Below, piece by piece: positions 30,601 to 39,819 of a stretch of DNA of 62,491 nucleotides (positions are counted from its first letter, which is position 1; the number at the start of each line of letters is the position of its first letter). Under the pieces are notes generated by a model, which had not been told where the DNA came from, ran no database searches, and saw only the letters and a program-made list of their open reading frames with translations. A program made the position numbers and the translations under genes. The stretch spans positions 1 to 62,491 of the forward strand of contig NZ_JAIWPR010000037.1 of NCBI RefSeq assembly GCF_021191635.1. Direction: 5' to 3'. This DNA is from Alterluteimonas quercicellularis. Lineage in GTDB: Bacteria > Pseudomonadota > Gammaproteobacteria > Xanthomonadales > Xanthomonadaceae.

Positions 30601-32010
30601 TCAGACGGTGTAGTAGAGCTGGTACTCGAGCGGATGGGTGGCCGCGCGGAACTTGGTGACCTCCTGCATCTTCAGGTCGATGTAGCCGTCGATGAAGTCG
30701 TCGGTGAACACGCCCCCGGCGGTGAGGAAGCCGCGGTCCTGGTCGAGGGCCTCCAGCGCCTGGTCGAGCGAGTGCGCGACCTTCGGGATCCCCTTCTCCT
30801 CCTCGGGCGGCAGGTCGTAGAGGTCCTTGTCGCTCGGGCCGCCCGGGTCGATCTGGTTCCGGATGCCGTCCAGGCCGGCCATCATCAGCGCGGCGAAGGT
30901 CAGGTAGCCGGACTGCATCGGGTCGGGGAAGCGGACCTCGATGCGGCGCGCCTTCGGGTTGGCCACGTAGGGGATGCGGCACGACGCCGAGCGGTTGCGC
31001 GCCGAGTAGGCGAGCATCACCGGCGCCTCGAAGCCCGGCACCAGCCGCTTGTAGCTGTTGGTGGTGGAGTTGGCGAAGGCGTTGATGGCGCGCGCGTGCT
31101 TGAAGATGCCGCCCACGTACCACAGCGCGGTCTGCGAGAGGCCGCCGTAGCCGTCGCCGGTGAACAGGTTGGTGCCGCCCTTGGCCAGGCTCTGGTGCAC
31201 GTGCATGCCCGAGCCGTTGTCGCCGACCAGCGGCTTCGGCATGAAGGTCGCGGTCTTGCCGTTGCGGAACGCCACGTTCTTGACGATGTACTTCATCGCC
31301 AGCAGCTCGTCGGCCTTCTTGACCAGCGAGTTGAACTTGGTGCCGATCTCGCACTGGCCGGCGTTGGCGACCTCGTGGTGGTGCACCTCGACCTCGATGC
31401 CGATCTGCTCGAGCGTCTTGCACATCTCCGCGCGCAGGTCGTGCAGCGAGTCCACCGGCGGGGTCGGGAAGTAGCCGCCCTTGATCGTCGGCCGATAGCC
31501 GCTGTTGCCGCCCTCGTACTCCTTGGCGGAGTTCCAGTGCGCTTCCTCGGAGTCGACGTGGAAGAAGGTATGGCCCATCTCGACGCCGAAGCGCACCGAG
31601 TCGAACACGAAGAACTCGGGCTCCGGGCCGAAGAAGGCCTGGTCGGCGATGCCGGAGGACTTCAGGTAGGCCTCGGCGCGCTTGGCCACGCCCCGCGGGT
31701 CGCGCGAGTAGGACTGCATCGTCGACGGGTCGAGCACGTCGCAGACGATGTTGAGGGTGGGATCGGCGGTGAACGGGTCGATGAAGGCGCTGGCCGCATC
31801 GGGCAGCAGCACCATGTCGGACTCGTTGATGCCCTTCCAGCCGGGGATCGAGGAGCCGTCGAACATCTTGCCCTCCTCGAACAGGCCGGGCTCGAAGATG
31901 GACGCCGGGTAGGTGACGTGGTGCTGCACGCCGCGCATGTCGGCGAAGCGCAGGTCGATGAATTCGACCTTGTGGTCCTTGATCAGCTTTTCGACGTTGT
32001 CGATGGACAT
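30601..32010 (-). CDS. glnA: Glutamine synthetase type I
   Basis: A 469-residue GS-I subunit that condenses glutamate and ammonia to glutamine. Signatures: [17 protein letters not shown], the ATP site [17 protein letters not shown], and adenylylation Tyr398 in [14 protein letters not shown], so control by GlnE-type adenylylation is likely. Transcription is predicted from a sigma-54 promoter at 32051-32067 with an NtrC-like site upstream. The ATG at 32010 gives the normal [13 protein letters not shown] start with GGAG 13 bases before it. Confidence 0.98.
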   Translation of the reverse strand: MSIDNVEKLIKDHKVEFIDLRFADMRGVQHHVTYPASIFEPGLFEEGKMFDGSSIPGWKGINESDMVLLPDAASAFIDPFTADPTLNIVCDVLDPSTMQSYSRDPRGVAKRAEAYLKSSGIADQAFFGPEPEFFVFDSVRFGVEMGHTFFHVDSEEAHWNSAKEYEGGNSGYRPTIKGGYFPTPPVDSLHDLRAEMCKTLEQIGIEVEVHHHEVANAGQCEIGTKFNSLVKKADELLAMKYIVKNVAFRNGKTATFMPKPLVGDNGSGMHVHQSLAKGGTNLFTGDGYGGLSQTALWYVGGIFKHARAINAFANSTTNSYKRLVPGFEAPVMLAYSARNRSASCRIPYVANPKARRIEVRFPDPMQSGYLTFAALMMAGLDGIRNQIDPGGPSDKDLYDLPPEEEKGIPKVAHSLDQALEALDQDRGFLTAGGVFTDDFIDGYIDLKMQEVTKFRAATHPLEYQLYYTV

Positions 32011-32050
32011 CGGGAAATCGAGCTCCGGGGATGAGTGACGTGAAGGAGTA

Positions 32051-32067
32051 CGCAATCCCCGTGCCAA
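32051..32067 (-). promoter_or_regulatory. Sigma-54 (RpoN) promoter of glnA
   Basis: On the minus strand TTGGCACGGGGATTGCG matches the TGGCAC-N5-TTGC consensus, with GG and GC at the required spacing. The predicted start near 32041 leaves a leader of about 30 bases before glnA. Confidence 0.88.
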
Positions 32068-32118
32068 CCGCCAAGCCCTTGATTCCCCGGGGGCATGAGC
32101 ATCTTCCGCCCCGGGATG

Positions 32119-32133
32119 GAACCATTTTGGTGC
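32119..32133 (-). promoter_or_regulatory. Putative NtrC binding site
   Basis: Minus strand GCACCAAAATGGTTC is an imperfect dyad close to the NtrC consensus GCACC-N5-GGTGC, about 60 bases upstream of the sigma-54 promoter. A further half site (GGTGC) lies at about 32150-32154. Confidence 0.65.
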
Positions 32134-32244
32134 ATTCGTTGACGGCGAAGCACCATTCGAGTGCGATTCGCGCCCCGCGTTCCCGCACCGGCCCGGCTGC
32201 GGCCCGTCGCGTATCCTTGCGCCTCGCTTCCCGCCGCCGCGCCC

Positions 32245-33039
32245 GTGTCCGACCTGCTCTCCGCCCTGCTGCTGGGCATCATCGAAGGCCTCACCGAGTT
32301 CCTCCCGGTCTCCAGCACCGGGCACCTGCTGATCGCCCAGCACTGGCTGGGCGCGCGCTCGGACTTCTTCAACATCGTCATCCAGGCCGGCGCGATCCTC
32401 GCCATCACCCTGGTGTTCCGGCAGCGGCTGTGGGCCCTGGCCACCGGCCTGGACCGGCCGGCCAACCGCGACTACGCGATGAAGCTGGCGGCGGCGTTCC
32501 TGGTGACCGCGCTGGTCGGCCTGCCGGTGCGGCTGGCGGGCTGGGAGCTGCCGGAGACGGTGACCCCGATCGCCTGGGCGCTGGTACTGGGCGGGGTGTG
32601 GATGCTGGTCGCCGAGCGCGTGGCCGAGCGACGCGGCGACAGCGACCTGGTGACCTGGAAGGTCGCGGTGCTGGTCGGACTGGCGCAGGTGGTGGCGGGC
32701 GTGTTCCCCGGCACCTCGCGCTCGGCGGCGGCGATCTTCATGGCGATGCTGGCGGGGCTGTCGCGGCGCTCGTCGGCGACCGAGTTCGTGTTCCTGGTCG
32801 GGATCCCGACCATGTTCGCCGCCAGCGGTTACGCCTTCCTGGAGCTGTGGACGGAACAGGGCCTGGCCGGCGAGGCCTGGGGCGACGTGGCGGTCGCCTT
32901 CCTGGCCGCCACCGCGACCGGCTTCGTGGTGGTGAAATGGCTGCTGGGCTACGTCAAGCAGCACCGCTACACCGGCTTCGCGATCTACCGCATCGCACTG
33001 GGCGGGCTGCTCCTGCTGTTCATGCCGTCGGGCAGCTGA
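32245..33039 (+). CDS. uppP: Undecaprenyl-diphosphatase (UppP/BacA)
   Basis: A 264-residue integral membrane phosphatase that recycles undecaprenyl pyrophosphate for peptidoglycan and polysaccharide synthesis, and gives bacitracin tolerance. Family motifs: [20 protein letters not shown] with the catalytic Glu pair and Ser, and [14 protein letters not shown] with the catalytic Arg. About eight membrane segments. The start is set at GTG 32245 because the conserved sequence ([14 protein letters not shown]) begins there; the frame upstream overlaps the glnA control region and lacks conservation. Confidence 0.95.
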   Translation: MSDLLSALLLGIIEGLTEFLPVSSTGHLLIAQHWLGARSDFFNIVIQAGAILAITLVFRQRLWALATGLDRPANRDYAMKLAAAFLVTALVGLPVRLAGWELPETVTPIAWALVLGGVWMLVAERVAERRGDSDLVTWKVAVLVGLAQVVAGVFPGTSRSAAAIFMAMLAGLSRRSSATEFVFLVGIPTMFAASGYAFLELWTEQGLAGEAWGDVAVAFLAATATGFVVVKWLLGYVKQHRYTGFAIYRIALGGLLLLFMPSGS

Positions 33040-33095
33040 TCGCGCCGGCGCCGCTGTCGAGAACCGCCGCGCCGCGTTCGGCGTCCTGGCGTCTA

Positions 33096-33219
33096 CCCTG
33101 CTCCCGCTTGCGGGAGCAGGTGGCCCGAAGGGCCGGATGAGGGCGGCGAAGCCGCGAACCCCGCACGACCGCGGCCTCGCCGCGCCCTCGCCCCAACCCT
33201 CTCCCGCGAGCGGGAGAGG
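33096..33219. repeat. Large palindromic intergenic element
   Basis: Hairpins CCTGCTCCCGCTTGCGGGAGCAGG (split here as CCTGCTCCCG and CGGGAGCAGG, 33097-33120) and CCTCTCCCG/CGGGAGAGG (33198-33219) flank GATGAGGGCG and CGCCCTCGCCCC boxes. This is the same family as 4551-4679. Confidence 0.65.
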
Positions 33220-33245
33220 ACCATGGCCGGTTCGATGCGACGACG

Positions 33246-34520
33246 CTAGCCGGCGGACGCCTGCCGCGCGCTCTCGCCGGCACGGCCGAGCAGCTGCCTG
33301 CGCTCGCGCTCGTTGCGGGTCAGCGCCGCCGCGCGCTCGAACTCCTCGCGCGCTTCCGCGTGGCGCCCCAGCCGGGCCAGCAGCTCGCCGCGCACGCCCG
33401 GCAGCAGGTGGTAGCCGGCGAGCGCCGGCACCTCCCGCAACTGGTCGGCCAGGTCCAGCCCGGCCTGCGGGCCGTGCGCCATCGCCACCGCCATCGCGCG
33501 GTTGAGTTCGACCACCGGCGAGCCGGCACGCTCGGACAGGGCGTCGTAGAGCGCGACGATGCGCGGCCAGTCGGTGTCCTCGGCGCGCCCGGCGCGGGCA
33601 TGGCAGGCCGCGATCGCCGCCTGCAGCGCGTAGGGACCGGCCGCCTCCGCGCCGCGCCCGGCGCGCGCCAGCGCGGCCAGCCCGCGCGCGATCAGTTCGC
33701 GGTTCCAGCGCGCGCGGTCCTGCTCGGGCAGCAGCACCGGATCGCCGCGGTCGTCGGTGCGCGCCGCCAGCCGCGAGGCCTGCAGCGCCAGCAGCGCATG
33801 CAGGCCGTGGACCTCGGCGTGCCCGGGCATCAGCTCCGCCAGCACGCCCGCCAGGCGCAGCGCCTCCGCGCACAGGTCGGGCCGGGTCAGGTCCTCGCCG
33901 CCGCTGGCGGCATAGCCCTCGTTGAAGATCAGGTAGATCGCGCCGAGCACCGAGTCCAGGCGCTCGGGCAGCGCCACGCGCGAGGGCAGCTCGAACGGCA
34001 CCCCCGCCCCTTCGAGCTTGCGCTTGGCGCGCACGATGCGCTGCGCGACCGTCGGCTCGGGGACCAGGAAGGCGCGCGCGATCTCCGCCGTCGTCAGCCC
34101 GCCCAGCAGGCGCAGGGTCAGCGCGATGCGCGCATCCTCCGCCAGCACCGGGTGGCAGGCGACGAACATCAGCCGCAGCAGGTCGTCGCCGACGCGGTCG
34201 TCGCGCAACGCCTCGTCGTGGGACTGCATCTCCTCCCAGGCCGCGTCCAGCTCGTGGGCCAGTTCCACGTGCTTGCGCGCCAGCAGCTGGCCGCGGCGCA
34301 GGCGGTCGATCGCGCGGTGCTTGGCGGTGGCCATCAGCCAGGCACCCGGGTTATCCGGCACGCCGCCGCGCGGCCAGCGCTCGAGCGCGGCGACCAGGGC
34401 ATCCTGCGCCAGTTCCTCGGCCAGGTCCAGGTCGCGCACCATGCGCATCAGCCCGGCGACGAGCCGGGGCGATTCCGCCCGCCAGACGGCCTCCACGGCG
34501 CTGCGCACGCGATCGTTCAT
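33246..34520 (-). CDS. ECF42-type RNA polymerase sigma factor (SigJ/DUF6596-like)
   Basis: A 424-residue protein: sigma-70 region 2 ([35 protein letters not shown]) at 15-95, region 4 ([30 protein letters not shown]) at about 140-180, and a 230-residue C-terminal extension with TPR-like helices ([28 protein letters not shown]). This is the layout of the ECF42 group, where the extension is needed for activity and no anti-sigma factor is used. Usually a small DGPF/YCII-like gene is adjacent; none is seen here. ATG 34520 gives the proper region 2 start. Confidence 0.87.
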   Translation of the reverse strand: MNDRVRSAVEAVWRAESPRLVAGLMRMVRDLDLAEELAQDALVAALERWPRGGVPDNPGAWLMATAKHRAIDRLRRGQLLARKHVELAHELDAAWEEMQSHDEALRDDRVGDDLLRLMFVACHPVLAEDARIALTLRLLGGLTTAEIARAFLVPEPTVAQRIVRAKRKLEGAGVPFELPSRVALPERLDSVLGAIYLIFNEGYAASGGEDLTRPDLCAEALRLAGVLAELMPGHAEVHGLHALLALQASRLAARTDDRGDPVLLPEQDRARWNRELIARGLAALARAGRGAEAAGPYALQAAIAACHARAGRAEDTDWPRIVALYDALSERAGSPVVELNRAMAVAMAHGPQAGLDLADQLREVPALAGYHLLPGVRGELLARLGRHAEAREEFERAAALTRNERERRQLLGRAGESARQASAG

Positions 34521-34755
34521 GGGCGGCGATGAGACCACCCGGGACGGCCGTCCACAAGGTCCGGATCGGGCAATTCGCCGCCGGCGCGCCCCGTCGCGTT
34601 CCCGCCTTGCGCGCCATCGCGCCCTCCGCCGCGGGCGCGATGGCGCCCGCCTCCTCCCCGGCGACGAACCAGCGGGCGCCGGTTCGACCCCGCCGCTCGC
34701 AACCCCATGCCGGCCTTTGGTACGTTCGCCCGGGCCCCTGTCACGGAGAACGCGC

Positions 34756-35580
34756 ATGCGCCGCCTCGTCCTGATCGCCGCCCTGCCCCTGGCCCTGGCC
34801 GCCTGCCAGGCCCAGTCCCCCGCCGATCCGCCTGCGGACGCCCCGCCCCCCGACGTCGCGGCCCCCGATGCACGGGCCCCGGAAGGCGCCGCGCCGGAAC
34901 TGCCGGCCTACCACTGGCGGCTGACCGACGCCCGCGACGCCGGCGGCCAGCGCCTCGATGCCCTGTTCGTCGAAGGCGGCAAGCCGCTCACCGTCGACTT
35001 CGCCAACGGCCACCTGCGGATTTCCGGCGGCTGCAACCACGGCGGCGGCGCCTACACCGTGGAGGGCGACACCCTGCGCGTGCAGCAGTTCATGAGCACC
35101 CAGATGGCCTGCGACCAGCCCCTGATGGCGCTCGACGCCGCCGCCGCGGAAGCGCTGCAGGGCGACTCGGAAGTCCGCTGGGAGCCGGCCGCCGGCGACC
35201 GCCCGCCGCAGCTCACGCTGGCCGGCGCCCGGGGCACGCTGGTCTTCGCCGGCGATCCCACCGTCGAGACCCGCTACGGCGGACCCGGCGAGACGGTGTT
35301 CCTGGAGGTCGCCCCGGAGCGCGTGGCCTGCCAGCACCCGCTGATCCCCGACCACCGCTGCCTGCAGGTGCGCGAGGTGCGCTACGACGGGCAGGGCCTG
35401 CGCGTGGGCGAGCCCGGCGAGTGGCAGCCTCTGTACGAGGAGATCGAGGGCTACACCCACGAACCCGGCGTGCGCAACGTGCTGCGGCTCAAGCGCTTCG
35501 AGCGCACCGACGCCCCGGCCGACGCCTCCTCGGTCGTCTACGTGCTGGACATGACGGTGGAGACGGAGTCGACCCAGTAG
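34756..35580 (+). CDS. META and DUF4377 domain lipoprotein
   Basis: A 274-residue lipoprotein precursor (lipobox LALAAC near Cys16) with a Pro/Ala-rich linker. Residues 45-165 form a META (HslJ-like) domain: YHWRLTDARDAGGQ, then GHLRISGGCNHGGGAY and MSTQMACDQPLMALD. Residues 180-270 form a DUF4377 domain with RCLQVREVRYDGQGLR and the IEGYTHEPG segment. HslJ-like proteins are linked to stress and novobiocin resistance; the role of this two-domain form is unknown. TACGTT about 36 bases upstream may be the -10 box. Confidence 0.87.
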   Translation: MRRLVLIAALPLALAACQAQSPADPPADAPPPDVAAPDARAPEGAAPELPAYHWRLTDARDAGGQRLDALFVEGGKPLTVDFANGHLRISGGCNHGGGAYTVEGDTLRVQQFMSTQMACDQPLMALDAAAAEALQGDSEVRWEPAAGDRPPQLTLAGARGTLVFAGDPTVETRYGGPGETVFLEVAPERVACQHPLIPDHRCLQVREVRYDGQGLRVGEPGEWQPLYEEIEGYTHEPGVRNVLRLKRFERTDAPADASSVVYVLDMTVETESTQ

Positions 35581-35600
35581 CCGCCTGCGGCAACGCCCGC

Positions 35601-35716
35601 GCAGAAGCGCGCTCGCGCACGACCGCACCGGGTGCCGCCCGACTCGCGGCGGACGAGGAACGCGTCGCCACGCGCGGACGACGGCGAACGACGGTCGCGC
35701 GCGAGCGCGCTCCTAC
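35601..35716. repeat. Composite REP element
   Basis: A degenerate forward unit (GCAGAAGCGCGCTCGCGCAC, 35601-35623) and an intact inverted unit (35694-35716) flank the shared core (AACGCGTCGCCACGCGCGG, GACGGCGAACGACGG). Confidence 0.8.
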
Positions 35717-35752
35717 GGGAACCCCGGCCGGGGCGCGGGCTGCGCACTGCGC

Positions 35753-36367
35753 TCAGGCGCCGGTCCTGGGGTTCAGCGAGTAGGTGCCGTGCACCGAGGC
35801 TTCGGCCAGCACGTGGCCGTGCAGGGCGGCGAAGACCTCGGCGGCGCCGAAGTCGTCGGGCAGCTCCAGGCGCGCGACGTCGAGGGCGAACACGCGAAAG
35901 AAGTAGCGGTGCACGCGCAGGTCGTTGGGCGGTGGATAAGGACCGTCGTAGCCGCGGTAGGTGCCGGCGAGCTCGGCATCGCCGGCGAACCAGCCGGTGT
36001 AGTCGTTGCGGCCCTGGCGCGCGCCGGCGGGGCCGGGCGGCGAGGCCTTGCCGCCGCGGGTCAGGCCGTCGCTGCTGCTGCCGGCGGCGATCTCGGTCAC
36101 GTCGGGCGGGATGTCGGCGACCACCCAGTGCACGAAATCGGCGCGCGGCTGGTCGGCGGGGATCTCCACGCCGTCCTGGCCGGCCATCTCCGGGCGCGTC
36201 GGCGCATCGGCATCGATGCACAGCAGGACGAACGAGCGCGTGCCCTCGGGCGCGCCGTCCCAGGTCAGGTGCGGGTTGCGGTTGCCGCCGAAGCCCTGCG
36301 GGGCGCCGAGCGCGAACTCGGCGGGGATCGGCTTGCCGCGTTCGAAGCTGTCGCTGCGGATGCGCAT
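35753..36367 (-). CDS. YbhB/YbcL-family (PEBP-like) protein
   Basis: A 204-residue phosphatidylethanolamine-binding-protein-like fold without signal peptide. Motifs: GGNRNPHLTWDGAPEGTRSF, CIDADAPT, ADFVHWVVADIP, and the ligand-site strand DGPYPPPNDLRVHRYFF. E. coli YbhB/YbcL are members; the biochemical role is unclear. There are only 13 bases between its start and the stop of the TPR-sulfotransferase gene, so they are likely co-transcribed. Confidence 0.9.
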   Translation of the reverse strand: MRIRSDSFERGKPIPAEFALGAPQGFGGNRNPHLTWDGAPEGTRSFVLLCIDADAPTRPEMAGQDGVEIPADQPRADFVHWVVADIPPDVTEIAAGSSSDGLTRGGKASPPGPAGARQGRNDYTGWFAGDAELAGTYRGYDGPYPPPNDLRVHRYFFRVFALDVARLELPDDFGAAEVFAALHGHVLAEASVHGTYSLNPRTGA

Positions 36368-36380
36368 CGTGGATCCTCGA

Positions 36381-38459
36381 TCAGTTGTCCGGATAGCCCA
36401 ACCGTACCGCGACCGGGGTGAGCGTCGCGAACGGGCCGGCCAGCGCGCCGGTGTAGCGGCGCCAGTGGCCGGCCGGGAAGCGGCGCCCGTTGAACAGGCC
36501 GGCGGGCGGCGCGGGCAGGGTCAGGCCCAGGGCCTCGCCGACCGGCAGCGCGAGCGCCGCGGGGTCGTTGACGGTGTCGTCGGTGCGCAGCACGCGCACC
36601 GGCTGCAGGTCCTGTTCCTGCAGCACGGCGACGTGCTCCAGGCCCTGCGCCAGCCACGCCGCGCCTTCCTCGGGGGTGCCGAGCCGGAACGGCACCGGCG
36701 AGCCGAACGCCAGCCAGTTGACCAGCATGTCGCGCGGGTCGCGGATCACCATCAGCAGCTCGGCGTGCGGGAGATGGGCGCGGGTGACGTCGAGCAGGGC
36801 GTTGTCCCACCACAGCAGCCAGTCGATCAGCGCGCCGTCGCCGATGGCGCGCCCGGCCAGCTGGGCGCGCCATTCGTCGTGCACGGCCCGGGGCGTGGTC
36901 TCGCCGCTCGCGAGGCGGCCGACGGTCAGGACGTTCTGCATGGGGTCGCGCGGCGGCGCGTCGCCCAGGCGGTCGGCGCGGAAGGCGCCGACCACGCCGT
37001 CGAGCAAACGGCCGACGTGCTCGTGGCCGGAGCCCGGCAGGCCCGCCATGAACACCAGGCGCGGCGCGCCCGCCGCCGGCTCGGCACGGGCCGCGCGCGG
37101 TGCGTCGGCCGGCGACCACGATGGCAGCACGACGAGCCGGTCGGCCCAGTCGGCGTGCATGCGTGCCCACTGCTCGACCGCCTCGGCGTGATGGCCGGCG
37201 TTCTCCTGCGCCATCGCCATCCAGCCCTGCAGCTGGCGCCGGCGCACCTCGTCCTCGGCCGGGGTGACGGCTTCCAGCTCGCGCAGGTACTCGATCGCGG
37301 TCTCCGGATCCCGCGCGGTGAGCAGGTCGAGCAGCTGCGAATGCGAACGCGGGTCCTCCGGCGCCCGCCGCGCGATCTCGCGCGCGATCGCTTCGGCGGA
37401 TTCCGTCGCGCCGGTGGCGACTTCCAGGTTCAACCGCGCACGCAGCGGGGCGACCGAGTCCGGAACCGCGGCGCTCCAGCGCTCGATCAGGGCGCGCAGC
37501 ACGGCTTCGTCCGGCGGCTCGATGGCGAGCCGCGCCTGCCACAACGCCGGTACCTGCGGCGTGGTGGCCAGCGCCGCCTCCAGCGTCGCGACGGCGTCTT
37601 CGCGGTCGCCCAGCGCCTGCCATGCGCTCAACAGCAGGTCCACCGTGGTCGTATCGCCCGGCACCGCGGCCAGCACCCGCTTGAGATGCGCGACCGCCTG
37701 CCCGGCGCGACCCAGGCGCAGCGCCAGCGCTCCGGCGAAGCGCAGGTGCTCGGGCGAAGGCGACGGGCCCTCCAGCGCCGGCGCGATCTGCTGGGCGGCC
37801 TCCCCCGGCCGCCCCTGGCGCAGCACGACCTCCGCCAGCAGGCGCCGCGAGGGCAGCGTCTGCGGGGCCAGGCGCAGCAGCCGCAGCAGGGTCTGCTCGG
37901 CGAAGGCCAGGTGATCCTTGGCGATGTAGGCCGCGGCGAGCGCGTTGAGCAGCTGCGGGTCGTCGGGCGAGCGCTGCGCGGCTTGCGAGAGGATCGACAG
38001 CGCGCGGTCGAGCTCGCCGCGGCGCAGCGCGATCATGCCGCGCACGGTCGACAGCGCCGGGTGTCCCTCGCCCAGCCGCGCGGCCAGGGTCGCCAGGCGG
38101 TCGGCCTCGTCGAAATCGCCGCGGGCGATCGCCAGCTCCGCCTGCACGATGTAGGCGCCGAAGCGGTTGGGATCGAGTTCGAGCGTGCGCGCCAGCGAGG
38201 TCTCCGCGCCTTCCAGGTCGCGCGCGCCGAGCAGGGCGGCGGCGCGCTGGAAATGCAGGCTGGCGTCCTCGGGCGCCAGCGCGATGGCGCGGTCGAGGCT
38301 GTCCAGCGCCGCGACGTGGTCGCCGGACGCACGCTGCGCGGACGCCAGCAGCTCCCAGGCGCGCACGTCGGCGGGATTCGCGTCGAGCGCAGCGCGGGCG
38401 GCGGCGATGGCTTCGTCGTGCGCGCCGCGGCGCAGGGCGTCGAGAATCTTGTCGTGCAT
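36381..38459 (-). CDS. TPR-repeat protein with C-terminal sulfotransferase-like domain
   Basis: A 692-residue protein. Residues 1-440 are tandem tetratricopeptide repeats (AWELLASAQRASGDHVAALD and similar). Residues 465-692 resemble a PAPS-dependent sulfotransferase: FMAGLPGSGHEHVGRLLDG in place of the usual GxPRSGTT loop, and VIRDPRDMLVNWLAFGS in place of RDPRDxxxS. Both PAPS-contacting motifs are therefore altered, so activity may be lost or changed. Such TPR-sulfotransferases are frequent in marine and xanthomonad genomes with unknown substrates. It is upstream of the YbhB gene. Confidence 0.82.
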   Translation of the reverse strand: MHDKILDALRRGAHDEAIAAARAALDANPADVRAWELLASAQRASGDHVAALDSLDRAIALAPEDASLHFQRAAALLGARDLEGAETSLARTLELDPNRFGAYIVQAELAIARGDFDEADRLATLAARLGEGHPALSTVRGMIALRRGELDRALSILSQAAQRSPDDPQLLNALAAAYIAKDHLAFAEQTLLRLLRLAPQTLPSRRLLAEVVLRQGRPGEAAQQIAPALEGPSPSPEHLRFAGALALRLGRAGQAVAHLKRVLAAVPGDTTTVDLLLSAWQALGDREDAVATLEAALATTPQVPALWQARLAIEPPDEAVLRALIERWSAAVPDSVAPLRARLNLEVATGATESAEAIAREIARRAPEDPRSHSQLLDLLTARDPETAIEYLRELEAVTPAEDEVRRRQLQGWMAMAQENAGHHAEAVEQWARMHADWADRLVVLPSWSPADAPRAARAEPAAGAPRLVFMAGLPGSGHEHVGRLLDGVVGAFRADRLGDAPPRDPMQNVLTVGRLASGETTPRAVHDEWRAQLAGRAIGDGALIDWLLWWDNALLDVTRAHLPHAELLMVIRDPRDMLVNWLAFGSPVPFRLGTPEEGAAWLAQGLEHVAVLQEQDLQPVRVLRTDDTVNDPAALALPVGEALGLTLPAPPAGLFNGRRFPAGHWRRYTGALAGPFATLTPVAVRLGYPDN

Positions 38460-38540
38460 CGGGTGGGATCTGCTGGCGACGGCCGCGAGCGGGCCGGGCC
38501 GGCCATTGTACGGAACCCGCCCGGGCCGACGCGGACTCTC

Positions 38541-38702
38541 GTGGGAGCGCGCTCGCGCGCGACGGGACCAGGTGCCCCCGGACTTGCCGGCAGAAGAAGA
38601 ACGCGTCCCCACGCGGACGACGGCGAACGACGGCGAACGACGGCCGCCGCCGCTTCTTGCGGGGCGGGAGATTTGAAACGTCGCGCGCGAGCGCGCTTCT
38701 AC
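38541..38702. repeat. Composite REP element overlapping a stop codon
   Basis: A forward unit (38541-38563), core (AACGCGTCCCCACGCGGACG) and inverted unit (38681-38702). The last bases of the inverted unit form the TAG stop codon of the minus-strand hydrolase gene. Confidence 0.85.
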
Positions 38703-39730
38703 AGGTCGCGGGCGCCGGCCAGGCGCTCGGCGGCCCAGCGCTCGGCGTAGCCGTCCAGCCGCGCGTTCTCCAGGAAGCCGCAGTGCCCGCCCCAGCGCGC
38801 GATCTCGATGCGCAGCAGCGGGTTGTCGGGCAGCGCGCGGAAGCCGTCGGCCGGGATCACCGGGTCGTCCTCGCTGGTGAGCACGTGCGCGGGCACCTGC
38901 AGCGCGGCCAGCCGCTCGCCGGCGATCGAGTAGCCGGAGAAGTACGCGTCCAGGGAGCCGAAGTCGGTATGCCGCAGCACCAGCCATTCGGTCAGCTCGC
39001 GCATGCCCAGGCGCAGGGTGGCGTCGTCCACCTGCAGCCGATCCGGGAACAGCGCCCGCTTGCGCAGCAGCGATTCGCGCCACTTCTGCTCGAAGTGCCG
39101 CAGGTACAGCGGCATCCCCTCCTCCATCTTCACCAGGGTCAGCGCCGGGTCGAGCACCGGGCACACCGCCGCCACCGCGGCCAGCGGCAGGCCCGCCTGC
39201 GGCGCGCGCAGGGCCAGGCGCAGGGCGAAGTTGCCGCCGAGCGAGAAGCCGGCCGCGACCAGCGGCCGCGCCGGGAAGCGCCGGGCGATATCGAGCGCGG
39301 CCTGCACCACCTCGTCGATGCGGTTGGAGTGGAACAGCTCCTCGTTGAGGTGGTGGGTGGGGCCGTGGTCGCGGAAGTTCAGCCGCACCACCTCGTAGCC
39401 GCGCCGCAGCAGCTGGGCGGCGGTGAAGCGCATGTAGCTCGACTCGGTGCTGCCCTCCCAGCCGTGCAGCAGCAGCGCGAGCCCGCGGGAGGCGCCGCCG
39501 GGCGGGGCGCTGTGCAGGCCGAGCAGGCGCACGCCGTCGCCGCCGTCGAACAGGTGCTCGGTGGTGACCGCGCCGGTGGCGGCCAGCGCCTGCGCGGCGC
39601 GCCGGCGGCGCCACGGGCTGGTGCCGAGCGCCGATTGCACGTGCGGATTGCGCAGCCAGCGCGGCGGCGCGTAGGCGCCCGGGGGCGCCGGGTCCCGGGC
39701 GGGCGGCGCGGCGGGCCTACGGCGTGCCAT
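38699..39730 (-). CDS. YheT-like alpha/beta hydrolase
   Basis: A 343-residue alpha/beta hydrolase of the YheT/ABHD1-3 family. The oxyanion region is LLLHGWEGSTESSYMR, the nucleophile elbow GFSLGGNFALRLAL has the catalytic Ser, an acid lies near TSEDDPVIP, and the His in WGGHCGFLEN. The family includes esterases and phospholipases; the exact substrate is not known. The N-terminal PPRWLRNPHVQSALG is the usual family start. ATG 39730 is used; an ATG 24 bases upstream is possible. The next gene upstream on the same strand is a lysophospholipid acyltransferase, suggesting a lipid role. Confidence 0.88.
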   Translation of the reverse strand: MARRRPAAPPARDPAPPGAYAPPRWLRNPHVQSALGTSPWRRRRAAQALAATGAVTTEHLFDGGDGVRLLGLHSAPPGGASRGLALLLHGWEGSTESSYMRFTAAQLLRRGYEVVRLNFRDHGPTHHLNEELFHSNRIDEVVQAALDIARRFPARPLVAAGFSLGGNFALRLALRAPQAGLPLAAVAAVCPVLDPALTLVKMEEGMPLYLRHFEQKWRESLLRKRALFPDRLQVDDATLRLGMRELTEWLVLRHTDFGSLDAYFSGYSIAGERLAALQVPAHVLTSEDDPVIPADGFRALPDNPLLRIEIARWGGHCGFLENARLDGYAERWAAERLAGARDL

Positions 39731-39819
39731 CCGGTCCCCGGCGGGTCGCATCGGGCCTGCGCGGCCCGACCCCGATGGCCGCGCGCGGGCCTCGGCCTGC
39801 GGGGAACCGGGGGCGCGCC

